A DNA stretch of 6,227 bases, from the NCBI GenBank assembly GCA_009838595.1, contig VXRI01000010.1, positions 1-6,227 on the forward strand, given 5' to 3'. Source of the DNA: Chloroflexota bacterium (GTDB lineage: Bacteria; Chloroflexota; Dehalococcoidia; Lucifugimonadales; JADFKI01). The notes under the pieces are model-generated. The model did not search any database. It was not told where the DNA came from and was given only the letters and a program-made list of their open reading frames with translations. Position 1 is the first letter of the stretch; every line of letters starts with the position of its first letter. Made by a program: the position numbers and the translations under genes. Positions 1-5,358 of the stretch are shown piece by piece.

Positions 1-878
1 TCAAATGATGGGTCTCTGCGGCTAAAGATTTTAGCTGCTTCAGCTAAAATGTCTGCTGAACTTTCAGAAAATCGAAAACTATAGGCGATTACATTGACAG
101 GACGAACATCCGCCCAAGTCAAGTCTATGTCCACGCCTCTGCCATTCTTTGCCAATTCCGCCACTGAGTTGCATAGATTGGCGCTTACTCCGTTATCTAC
201 TACTGCAAGAAACGGTTCTAATGAACCTTCTGCATTGAAGTCAGACACTGCCAGTTCTGAATGTTTAAGCGCAGATGCAAGTTTGGTGGTAACTTGGCGC
301 GGAAACGGGGGCAGGACATCATCACCAAAGTCTCCCTGTGTGCCGAATCCTGCCGGCACGGGTGAATGCAAAGTTATACCGTATCCTTCAGGCAAACCCG
401 GCAGTGGATGCACTCTGTCGAGATATTCCACTACTTCCGAGCTCATAGAGCCGCGGTATGCTGCCTTGGTCTCCTCAGCCGCGCGCGCGGCAGAAGCTAT
501 CATGCCGTATGTGTCATTTAATAACTCGGCGCTGCTGCGGAGGGACAATCTTTGACTTGCCATACCATTGAGCGAGCGCACCCGTATTATGTCCGAACCC
601 ATCCCTAGCAGGTCGTAGTACACATCCATTTGAGACCGTTCCTCAACGGTTGAGAGTACGGCTATTGCTTCTGCGATGTTCTCTGCATAATCGGCAAGTG
701 TATCTCGAATAGGAAGTATAACCTCCCATTCGCGTCCAGCGTATTCTTTGGAATATATCACGGCAGGCCTGCTGCCCCATCGTCCTTGGTTATTCCATCC
801 GTTGGAATTGAGATACGAGCGCAAGTTGATTATGGACATGGACAACATCGCTGCGCGGTCTCTTATCTGGACTAGCAT
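1..878 (-). CDS. Uncharacterised partner of the DUF4365 gene, C-terminus cut by the window edge
   Basis: The minus-strand frame starting at ATG 876-878 stays open for 292 codons to the left edge with no stop, so the 3' end lies outside. The start overlaps the stop of the upstream DUF4365 gene (ATGCTAG, 7-nt overlap), and AGAGG lies 9 nt upstream, which supports this start and translational coupling. The visible protein looks soluble, with no signal peptide or membrane span. Landmarks are an N-terminal NSNGW (24-28), EWEVILP (50-56), a helical stretch (about 62-80) leading to SDIIRVR (95-101), YGITLHSPVP (166-175), NANLC-like SANLCNSVAELA in the C-terminal third, and DLTWADVRPVN followed by a short helix. 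I recall similar uncharacterised proteins (SDILRVR, GFTIESPI, NANLCE blocks) but know no assigned function. Spot GC (42-52%) is below that of the right-hand genes. A role together with the DUF4365 protein is inferred only from the coupling. Confidence 0.85.
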   Translation of the reverse strand, partial: MLVQIRDRAAMLSMSIINLRSYLNSNGWNNQGRWGSRPAVIYSKEYAGREWEVILPIRDTLADYAENIAEAIAVLSTVEERSQMDVYYDLLGMGSDIIRVRSLNGMASQRLSLRSSAELLNDTYGMIASAARAAEETKAAYRGSMSSEVVEYLDRVHPLPGLPEGYGITLHSPVPAGFGTQGDFGDDVLPPFPRQVTTKLASALKHSELAVSDFNAEGSLEPFLAVVDNGVSANLCNSVAELAKNGRGVDIDLTWADVRPVNVIAYSFRFSESSADILAEAAKIFSRRDPSF

Positions 879-1357
879 AGCGATTCGCCTCTTTCAGTCT
901 TCTGCATTAGTTCTTGAAGCTGCGCGGCATTAAACATGTTGGCGGTGGGCAACTCGACAGTTACGCTGGATATATTCCGCGTGGCTTGCTGCCCTTGCAG
1001 ACACAGCCAATATGCACATCGCCGCAGACAGAGTTCATCGTGAGACTGGCTTGTCCATTCATCAAATTGTTGCGGCATCAAAAGGACTATCAGAATGCGA
1101 GGGGTTAGGGTATCGGCTCGCAGGTCTTCGTAATTTTTGATTGGCAAGGTGAAGCGCAATTCGTTCTCGCCCAATACGTCCTGTGAGGTTGACTTTGCTT
1201 GAAAATCTATTCTTGGGCGACGACCAGCATCTGCCATTAGGACGCCATCCACACTATCGGTATCAACTGCCGGTCTGGTTACTTGGTATCCTGCATCCGC
1301 TGCGACTGCCTTGATATATGCGAGGGAGAACTGTTCCATCTGCTGATATGGCGTCAT
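872..1357 (-). CDS. DUF4365 protein, PD-(D/E)xK-like predicted nuclease
   Basis: This 161-residue protein fits DUF4365 in length and pattern, recognised from memory. The N-terminal helix (QMEQFSLAYIKAVAADAGY) carries E8; then come VDTDSVDG with D34 and D37, a strand with IDFQAKST (D51, Q53, K55), ENELRFTLPIKNYEDLR (64-80), and a hydrophobic strand RILIVLLMP (87-95). The order E, D, then (D)xQxK is that of a restriction-endonuclease-like core, in the QxK variant. The region around CAYWLCLQG (114-122) and SSVTVELP (130-137) completes the family-like C-terminus. Nuclease activity is an inference: DUF4365 members are largely uncharacterised, though they often sit in defence or mobile loci. ATG 1355-1357 is preceded by AAGGACAGG, a usable Shine-Dalgarno. 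The next gene begins inside this stop codon, so the two are probably made together. Spot GC is about 50%, lower than in the genes to the right. Confidence 0.9.
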   Translation of the reverse strand: MTPYQQMEQFSLAYIKAVAADAGYQVTRPAVDTDSVDGVLMADAGRRPRIDFQAKSTSQDVLGENELRFTLPIKNYEDLRADTLTPRILIVLLMPQQFDEWTSQSHDELCLRRCAYWLCLQGQQATRNISSVTVELPTANMFNAAQLQELMQKTERGESLC

Positions 1358-1368
1358 TTGATGCCTGT

Positions 1369-1378
1369 CCTTATAAGG
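1369..1378. promoter_or_regulatory. Perfect 10-bp palindrome CCTTATAAGG before the DUF4365 gene
   Basis: CCTTATAAGG is self-complementary and ends 11 nt upstream of the DUF4365 start codon. On the minus strand its right half supplies the AAGGA of the ribosome-binding site, so a bound dimeric regulator would cover the translation start region. A TATGAT hexamer about 14 nt further upstream (1390-1395) could be a -10 box, but I see no good -35 to go with it. It may be a small operator or simply chance around a Shine-Dalgarno. Confidence 0.3.
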
Positions 1379-1397
1379 TGAAGAGAGTTTATCATAC

Positions 1398-1422
1398 CGC
1401 TGCTTTCACGACATCAGCAGCG
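1398..1422. repeat. 7-bp inverted repeat (possible hairpin) between deaminase and DUF4365 genes
   Basis: CGCTGCT (1398-1404) and AGCAGCG (1416-1422) are perfect reverse complements around an 11-nt loop. It lies 45 nt past the deaminase-like stop and 40 nt before the DUF4365 start. No T-run follows on the minus strand (GTATGATAAAC), so it is not a standard intrinsic terminator; it could be a weak terminator, a processing hairpin or an operator. Its minus-strand CGTGAAAGCAG (11 nt) is also present at 2510-2520, which links it loosely to the GTGAAA hairpins in other gaps. Confidence 0.45.
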
Positions 1423-1467
1423 ACGGCGTATCACGCGCTCTACCTTCTGCTCACCTAGCAATAATCT

Positions 1468-2490
1468 CTATCCGGCTGACGCCATATACCCATCCACCGC
1501 CGCCAGATACCCTTCGCGCTCATCATCCCCAATCCACGCGCTGCGGAATGCGTTGCGCGCCAGTTGCGCTACTTGCTCCCTAGTTAGCCCCGCCGCCTGC
1601 TGCGTATTCAGCAGCACATCGCTCATGTAGTAGCTCCGCATATACGCAGGGTCGTCGGTGTTCACGGTGACATTCAACCCTAGTTCCAGCGCGGCTTTCA
1701 GTCCGATTGCCCGTCTTGGCGCAGGGTTGCTCGGAGTCGAGGTAGTGCAGAATGTTAGGCATATCTGCCGTTGCCTCACCGCTTCTATCAGCACTTCGTC
1801 ATCCAGCACATGGTAGCCGTGGTCAATCCTGTCCACGCCGATTGTGTCGAGGCACTGCCGGATATGCTCCACGGAGTTTTCCTGCAAATGGTCGCAGTGC
1901 ATCGTGAGCTTGTAGCCTTCCGTCCGCGCCCGCTCGAACACATTGCGGAACTTCAACGGCGGGTTGCCTTTTTCGTCAGAGTCCAGCCCCACGCCCACAA
2001 TCCAGTCTTTGTACGGCAGCGACTGTTCAAGGGTTTGCATAGCGGACTCTATGCTTTCATCACGCAGGATGCCGAGTATCAACTGCGAGCGAATGCCGAG
2101 TTCGGTTTGCGCTGTTTCCTGCGCGCGTCGAATGCCCTGAATGACCGCGTCGAATGCAATGCCTCTGCTTGTGTGCGCCTGCGGGTCGAAGTGCATCTCC
2201 GTATAGACGACATTCTGCGCGCGCGCCCTTTGCAGGTAGGCGTAGGTGAGGTCGAAGAAGTCCTGCTCGGTATGCAGCACATCCATGCCGCTGAAGTACA
2301 GCGCAAGGAATGAGGACAGGTCGGTGTATTCGTATGAAGCCGCTAGTTCATCCGCAGTCTGATATGGCAGTTCAATGCCGTTGCGCTCTGCAAGCTGCAG
2401 CCGCATATCAGGCTCAAGCGTGCCCTCGACATGAACATGCAGCTCAGCCTTCGGCATCTCTCTTATGAAAGCATCCATATCGACGGACAT
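1468..2490 (-). CDS. Adenosine/adenine-deaminase-like amidohydrolase with altered HAGE motif
   Basis: The 340 residues match the adenosine deaminase family (amidohydrolase superfamily TIM barrel, cytoplasmic, Zn-dependent deamination of an aminopurine) in length and order of motifs. Visible are AELHVHVEGTLEP with metal ligands H18 and H20, YTEMHFDPQAHT (96-107) as in adenine-deaminase-type members, VGVGLDSDE (165-173), H198, RIDHG with catalytic H224, and NTDDPAY with D279 and D280. The RIDHG form resembles adenine deaminases more than classic adenosine deaminases. The oddity is at 198-201: the usual HAGE, whose Glu protonates the purine ring, reads HCDH, so the Glu position is H201. The usual CPxSN stretch is also altered, to FCTTSTPSNP (247-256). 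The fold and metal site look intact but the substrate may not be adenosine. ATG 2488-2490 has AGAGGG 8 nt upstream. The gene follows the SDR after 72 nt and may share its transcript. Confidence 0.9.
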   Translation of the reverse strand: MSVDMDAFIREMPKAELHVHVEGTLEPDMRLQLAERNGIELPYQTADELAASYEYTDLSSFLALYFSGMDVLHTEQDFFDLTYAYLQRARAQNVVYTEMHFDPQAHTSRGIAFDAVIQGIRRAQETAQTELGIRSQLILGILRDESIESAMQTLEQSLPYKDWIVGVGLDSDEKGNPPLKFRNVFERARTEGYKLTMHCDHLQENSVEHIRQCLDTIGVDRIDHGYHVLDDEVLIEAVRQRQICLTFCTTSTPSNPAPRRAIGLKAALELGLNVTVNTDDPAYMRSYYMSDVLLNTQQAAGLTREQVAQLARNAFRSAWIGDDEREGYLAAVDGYMASAG

Positions 2491-2507
2491 AATATCATCC
2501 CTCTTAT

Positions 2508-2523
2508 CCCTGCTTTCACGGGG
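2508..2523. repeat. Small GTGAAAGC hairpin in the SDR-deaminase gap
   Basis: CCCTG (2508-2512) can pair with CGGGG (2519-2523) around the 6-nt loop CTTTCA, with one T-G wobble. On the minus strand it reads CCCCGTGAAAGCAGGG, the same plan as the hairpin at 5280-5297 (stem, TGAAR loop, stem). I recall very common intergenic hairpins of the CCCGCGAAAGCGGG kind in environmental genomes; this looks like a degenerate member. It ends 17 nt upstream of the deaminase start, just before the AGAGGG ribosome-binding site. Confidence 0.45.
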
Positions 2524-2562
2524 CGCACATCGATGTCGGAAGTCTGACGCCTGCCCGCTATC

Positions 2563-3327
2563 TCACTGCGCCGTCAGCCCGCCGTCCATGATGAGGGGCG
2601 TTCCGGTGACGAACGATGCTTCGTCGGATGCGAGGAACAGCGCGCCATAAGCTATCTCGCGCGGGTCTGCGACGCGCTTCATGAAGTTGGACGCGCCCGC
2701 CTCAGCAAGAAACTCCTCCCTGTCAGCGCCCACGAATCGCCTATGTCGCTCGGTCGCGGGTGTCAGCACGGAGCCGGGGCATACGCAGTTGACGCGGATG
2801 TTGTGCGGCGCGAGGTCCATCGCAAGGCAGCGCGTGAGCTGCATAACCGCGCCCTTGGACGCGTTGTACGGAATGAAGCCCGGTTGTGCGATGAACCCGC
2901 TCACGGAAGCGATGTTCACGATGGAGCCGCCGCCCGCTGCCTGCATGTGCGGCAGCGCATGCTTGACGCAGTACGCCTGCCCGATGACATTTACGCCGAA
3001 CACGCGCGCCCAGTCCGCGTCCGTGATGTCCTGCACTTCGCCGAATACGAACGCCGCCGCATCGTTGACCAGAATGTTCACCGTGCCGTATGCGTCGGCT
3101 GCGGCTTGCACCATTGCCTGCACATCCGCCTCTTTGGACACATCGGTCGCTATGAACTGCGCCTCGCCGCCGGCAGCCCTAACGCTCGCCAGCGTCTGCT
3201 CGCCGCCTTCGGTGTCGATGTCTGCAATGGTCAGGCGCGCGCCTTCCTCGGCGAACAGCTCGCATATCGCGCGCCCAATGCCGGACGCGCCGCCGGTGAT
3301 TATCGCAGCCTTACCTTCAAGCCTCAT
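2563..3327 (-). CDS. Short-chain dehydrogenase/reductase (SDR), probably NAD-dependent
   Basis: The 254-residue protein is a classical SDR of normal length: a cytoplasmic Rossmann-fold oxidoreductase acting on an alcohol or carbonyl. The cofactor loop is TGGASGIG (11-18); D36 at the end of the second strand favours NAD(H) over NADP(H); D62 follows in TDVS. The catalytic set is complete: N113, S141 (NIASVSG), Y154 and K158 (YNASKG). RVNCVCPGSVLTP (178-190) and the C-terminal FVTGTPLIMDGGLT (240-253) are typical. The usual NNAG after the fourth strand reads NDAA (88-91), a mild variant. ATG 3325-3327 has GGAG 7 nt upstream. It lies downstream of L-rhamnose mutarotase, so a sugar or sugar-acid dehydrogenase (for example in non-phosphorylative L-rhamnose breakdown) is possible, but SDR substrates cannot be read from sequence and a 119-nt gap separates them. 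Confidence 0.95.
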   Translation of the reverse strand: MRLEGKAAIITGGASGIGRAICELFAEEGARLTIADIDTEGGEQTLASVRAAGGEAQFIATDVSKEADVQAMVQAAADAYGTVNILVNDAAAFVFGEVQDITDADWARVFGVNVIGQAYCVKHALPHMQAAGGGSIVNIASVSGFIAQPGFIPYNASKGAVMQLTRCLAMDLAPHNIRVNCVCPGSVLTPATERHRRFVGADREEFLAEAGASNFMKRVADPREIAYGALFLASDEASFVTGTPLIMDGGLTAQ

Positions 3328-3344
3328 AGATAACTCCGTTCATT

Positions 3345-3451
3345 AGTAGTTTGTTTTCAGCCATTAGTTATCATTTCCTTACCCGTCCGGTAGAAGGCTA
3401 GCATGAGGGCGAGTTTGAAAACTGACTACTGACCACTGAAAACTGATTACT
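3345..3451. repeat. Degenerate inverted repeat of ACTGAC/TTTTCAG type filling the mutarotase-SDR gap
   Basis: The left arm (about 3345-3377, containing GTTTTCAG and TTAGTTATCA) is an imperfect reverse complement of the right arm (about 3416-3451, runs of ACTGAC, ACTGA and AAACTGA); roughly 24 of 34 positions match by eye. The right arm is itself built of short ACTGA units spaced 7 to 14 nt apart. The right arm covers the last five bases of the mutarotase gene (3447-3451), including its stop codon. No reading frame or known element is seen inside. I recall AACTGACAACTGAC-type intergenic filler in other bacterial genomes, which suggests repeat debris rather than a specific regulator. Confidence 0.5.
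3394..3432 (+). repeat. 39-bp interspersed repeat, copy 1
   Basis: It starts AAGGCTAG, has the invariant core AGGGCGAGTTTGAA (3406-3419), and ends in ACTGAC-ACTGA. It matches the minus-strand copy at 5320-5358 at 34 of 39 positions with no gaps. It lies in the gap downstream of the mutarotase gene and merges into the ACTGA-rich arm described for 3345-3451. Confidence 0.7.
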
Positions 3452-3785
3452 CCAAATGAAACACTTCCTCCAACTCCACCATCATCGAGTCAGGATGCGC
3501 GCCTTCGGGTATCTCGAAGAAGGGGGACATCATGTCTTGCCAGCGCTTGTTGACATCTTCCTTAGACATGCTTTCCAGCGCGGCGGCGAAGGTGTCTTCC
3601 GCCTCGCCATCCCCTGTCTCAAAATACCCGAACATCAAGCCGTCTTCGCGCATGAAGAGCGAGTAGTTGTGCCAGCCGTTGCGTGAGAGCGCGTCCAGCA
3701 TCTCGGGCCAGACGGCGCGGTGGTGCGCCTTATATTCATCGATTCTGTCCTGCTTTACTTTCAGCAGAAAGCCTACGCGCTTCAT
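3447..3785 (-). CDS. rhaM: L-rhamnose mutarotase (DUF718 family)
   Basis: The 112-residue protein matches the L-rhamnose mutarotase family, small cytoplasmic dimeric alpha+beta-barrel enzymes that interconvert the alpha and beta anomers of L-rhamnose so that isomerase or dehydrogenase gets its preferred form. Visible family marks are KRVGFLLKVKQDRIDEYKAHH, with Y18 and H22 at the positions of the active-site Tyr and His in the E. coli enzyme, VWPEM (25-29), GWHNYSLF (37-44), GYFET (53-57), and the C-terminal MMSPFFEIP and EEVFHLE. It is slightly longer than E. coli RhaM (104). ATG 3783-3785 has GAGGGG about 9 nt upstream. No other recognisable rhamnose gene (isomerase, kinase, aldolase) is in view; the SDR downstream and the esterases upstream could supply a sugar-utilisation context, but that is inference. 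Some family members act on other 6-deoxy sugars. Confidence 0.93.
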   Translation of the reverse strand: MKRVGFLLKVKQDRIDEYKAHHRAVWPEMLDALSRNGWHNYSLFMREDGLMFGYFETGDGEAEDTFAAALESMSKEDVNKRWQDMMSPFFEIPEGAHPDSMMVELEEVFHLE

Positions 3786-3800
3786 TTAAGTGCCCCTCGG

Positions 3801-3812
3801 TGAATTAATTCA
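3801..3812. promoter_or_regulatory. Perfect 12-bp palindrome TGAATTAATTCA before the mutarotase gene
   Basis: TGAATTAATTCA is perfectly self-complementary and centred 21 nt upstream of the mutarotase ATG, just before its GAGGGG ribosome-binding site. It is flanked by CCCC on one side and GGGG on the other, giving further loose symmetry. This AT-rich island in GC-rich surroundings is a reasonable operator or promoter candidate for local control of the mutarotase gene. No matched -35/-10 pair is convincing, so the function is a guess. Confidence 0.35.
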
Positions 3813-3858
3813 TGGGGTGGACAGGATATAGGATAGTGAGATGAGGCGGATGCAGTGC

Positions 3859-4275
3859 TTATTTTATTGGATGGTGCTTGGATATCCAATCATGGACGCG
3901 GCTTTCCGGTAATTCCCAGCCGTCCCATGGCAGGCGCATCACGATGTCCTGCTTGAACCAGTGATGGTGGCGCTCGGCGTAGGCGTCGCTGCCGGTGAAG
4001 TCCGCGAGTATTGCGAGTGCGAGCTGCGCCGGACCTCCCATGCCGTATCCCCATTCCAGGTTCACAGAGTGCTCGCGCAGGTCAAGGCGCGAGGGCAACG
4101 GGTACTCTTCATCATCCTGCACAACCATTACTGACACGGCGGAGTCGGCGCCCTGCCCGGTGCGCTCGCCTGTGTACACCTTGCCGCTCAATGATGCCTC
4201 CGCGTTCTGGAATGATGGTATTGTCCGTATATCAATTGGGCTGTTCGGCTTTCGGTTGACGGGGATTGCTCCCAT
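3859..4275 (-). CDS. DUF6166 protein
   Basis: The 138-residue protein carries the DUF6166 signature, recognised from memory: VYTGERTG (33-40), LPSRLDLREHSVNLEWGYG (60-78), GGPAQLALAILADFTG (80-95), then FKQDIVMRLPWDGWEL (107-122) and a final VHDWI (127-131). It is soluble, with no signal peptide or membrane span. The family's function is unknown to me, so none is assigned. The conserved part begins only near residue 32; the first 30 residues look like an unconserved extension. The ATG at 4273-4275 has GAAGG 5 nt upstream, but a GTG at 4177-4179 (residue 33) would give a protein of bare-domain length, so the start is not certain. The gene lies 30 nt after the upstream inactive-esterase stop, suggesting one transcript. 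Its leader and first codons resemble the 39-bp repeat of the neighbouring gaps. Confidence 0.85.
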   Translation of the reverse strand: MGAIPVNRKPNSPIDIRTIPSFQNAEASLSGKVYTGERTGQGADSAVSVMVVQDDEEYPLPSRLDLREHSVNLEWGYGMGGPAQLALAILADFTGSDAYAERHHHWFKQDIVMRLPWDGWELPESRVHDWISKHHPIK

Positions 4276-4286
4276 CCTAGCCTTCT
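4266..4286 (-). repeat. Partial relic of the 39-bp repeat over the DUF6166 start
   Basis: The minus strand here begins AGAAGGCTAG and matches 3392-3412 at 17 of 21 positions. It contains the GAAGG ribosome-binding site and the ATG start of the DUF6166 gene, so a repeat end may have supplied the translation start. The match is short and could be chance apart from the 10 identical leading bases. Confidence 0.4.
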
Positions 4287-4301
4287 CCCATAGGGCGAGG
4301 G
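4281..4301. promoter_or_regulatory. Hairpin enclosing the DUF6166 ribosome-binding site
   Basis: CCTTCTCCC (4281-4289) pairs with GGGCGAGGG (4293-4301) around an ATA loop, with one mismatch and one wobble. In the minus-strand transcript one arm contains the GAAGG Shine-Dalgarno sequence, so folding would hide it. The hairpin lies within the 30-nt gap after the upstream gene. It resembles the common TCTCCC...GGGAGAGGG type of intergenic repeat hairpin, as I recall it. It has no T-run, so it is not a terminator. Confidence 0.45.
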
Positions 4302-4305
4302 GGGA

Positions 4306-5220
4306 CTAGCGCCAGTGTTCGGGGAGGATGGCTTCTGCATAGCCGAATTCTTGGGCTAACCATTCTTCTTGATGCACGCCATCGCGGTAGCTGGAGCTTT
4401 GCGATTCGTACACGCTGACTTCGCCTTGTATGGAGTCCGATATGGCGGACAGACCAGCGGCGTCGAGCGCGCTGCCCGGAGTACCTGCCATCAGCAGTGT
4501 CCTTGCGGACACATCCGGCGCGAATCCGCTCAGGTCGAAGTACGACAGCGTGTTGGATACGGCGTCCCGGCGCTGCGGGTGCAGGTTCAGGTAGTCGTTA
4601 ATCTCTTCGAGCGGGTAGTCGCCGGTTTGCGCTGCTCTTGCGAGCGTATTCACGAACAAGCCGGGCTGGCATATCATATGCGTCGCGCCGTTGTGCAGCG
4701 CGGCGGTTGCCAGCGCGATGTCGTTGCCGATTGCCACGACGCGCTCCGTGTCCACTTCCGGGCGTGTTAGCAGATATTCCAGACCGCGCACGCTGTCCGC
4801 CGCGACGCTGCGAAATATGTAGCCCTGCGCGTCATCGATGTCGTCCGTCAGCATGCCGGGGAATCCCGCGGAATACGGCTTGTCCGACAGCCGCTGCCCG
4901 CGCGACCCGAGCGAGAAAACGACAAACCGGCTGCGAAGTCCGTTCGCCGAGCCTTGCGGTATCGGCTCAAGCACGCTCTGGTACTTGGGCGCATAGTAGA
5001 TGGCGGGATGCGATCCCTCACCCGAAGGTATGCTCAAGTAGCCGAACAGACGGTATGCCCCGATGCCGGTGAGCCGCACGCTGTACATCGTGGCGAACTC
5101 CGTGCAGCGCATCGGCAGCAGTTCTACTTCAGGCGCCGCGGGATAACCCGCCAATTCTTCCAACGTCCGTTCCCAGTACTGTCCGAAATCGTTAGCGATA
5201 TTCATAATGGCTGTGTCCAT
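4306..5220 (-). CDS. Catalytically degenerate acetylxylan-esterase-like alpha/beta hydrolase
   Basis: The 304-residue protein is a paralogue of the neighbouring esterase, sharing LLTRPEVD..R (150-160), EINDYL..HP..RD (206-219) and TLSYFD (224-229). The N-terminal FGQYWERTLEELAGYP (12-27) resembles the FW..L.E opening of acetylxylan-esterase-family proteins. Every catalytic position I can align is changed. The nucleophile elbow GxSxG reads GNDIA (165-169), putting D167 at the Ser. The acid, D218 of the neighbour, aligns with G249. The GHGHE His aligns with S276 in SQSSSY. It therefore cannot be an ordinary serine esterase and may be a binding or regulatory paralogue of the active one. The frame is intact over 304 codons, so it is not a decayed pseudogene. 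The ATG at 5218-5220 has no clear ribosome-binding site; the ATG at 5203-5205 (M6) is an alternative. No signal peptide is visible. Confidence 0.85.
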   Translation of the reverse strand: MDTAIMNIANDFGQYWERTLEELAGYPAAPEVELLPMRCTEFATMYSVRLTGIGAYRLFGYLSIPSGEGSHPAIYYAPKYQSVLEPIPQGSANGLRSRFVVFSLGSRGQRLSDKPYSAGFPGMLTDDIDDAQGYIFRSVAADSVRGLEYLLTRPEVDTERVVAIGNDIALATAALHNGATHMICQPGLFVNTLARAAQTGDYPLEEINDYLNLHPQRRDAVSNTLSYFDLSGFAPDVSARTLLMAGTPGSALDAAGLSAISDSIQGEVSVYESQSSSYRDGVHQEEWLAQEFGYAEAILPEHWR

Positions 5221-5255
5221 TCATTTTGACTTGTCTGGTGTTTCATTTCAAACAT

Positions 5256-5308
5256 TAGGTTCTGTTGACATTTGGGACATTCCTGTGAAGACGGGAACCC
5301 AGAACCTA
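5256..5308. repeat. Nested inverted repeats: 9-bp arms around a TGAAGA-loop hairpin
   Basis: TAGGTTCTG (5256-5264) and CAGAACCTA (5300-5308) are perfect reverse complements 35 nt apart. Between them TTCCTG (5280-5285) pairs with CGGGAA (5292-5297) around TGAAGA, with one wobble. The plus strand ATTCCTGTGAAGACGGGAAC resembles a widespread intergenic hairpin repeat (ATTCCCGCGAAAGCGGGAATCCAG type) that I recall from environmental genomes. It sits in the 136-nt gap between the two esterase-like genes, without a T-run. Confidence 0.55.
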
Positions 5309-5319
5309 GTAGTTAGTCA

Positions 5320-5358
5320 TCAGTTGTCAGTCTTCAAACTCGCCCTTGTCCTAGCCTT
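5320..5358 (-). repeat. 39-bp interspersed repeat, copy 2
   Basis: This is the reverse-orientation partner of 3394-3432, with 34 of 39 identical positions including AGGGCGAGTTTGAA. Its first bases overlap the TAA stop (5357-5359) of the active esterase: the stop reads into AAGGCTAG. The ACTGA-type tail continues a little past the end toward 5309. Confidence 0.7.

Noticed and set aside
1..3. TCA at the left edge as the stop codon of the leftmost gene
   Set aside because: It is out of frame: the gene's last complete codon is 3-5, so the frame is still open at the edge.
94..555. 153-codon plus-strand open frame
   Set aside because: It lies antisense inside the 292-codon minus-strand frame that is coupled to the DUF4365 gene; its protein is low-complexity Ser/Ala/Thr-rich with no recognisable motif.
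1398..1422. Intrinsic terminator after the deaminase-like gene
   Set aside because: There is a stem but no run of T on the minus strand after it.
1771..2313. 180-codon plus-strand frame opposite the deaminase-like gene
   Set aside because: The minus strand encodes an unmistakable amidohydrolase; the plus-strand product has no recognisable domain.
2681..3346. 221- and 196-codon plus-strand frames opposite the SDR
   Set aside because: The SDR on the minus strand has a full set of family motifs; the opposite frames are Ala/Ser/Arg-rich mirror products of GC-rich codons.
4306..5220. Calling the degenerate esterase a pseudogene
   Set aside because: The 304-codon frame is uninterrupted and keeps family motifs; only the catalytic residues are changed, which fits a non-catalytic paralogue better than decay.
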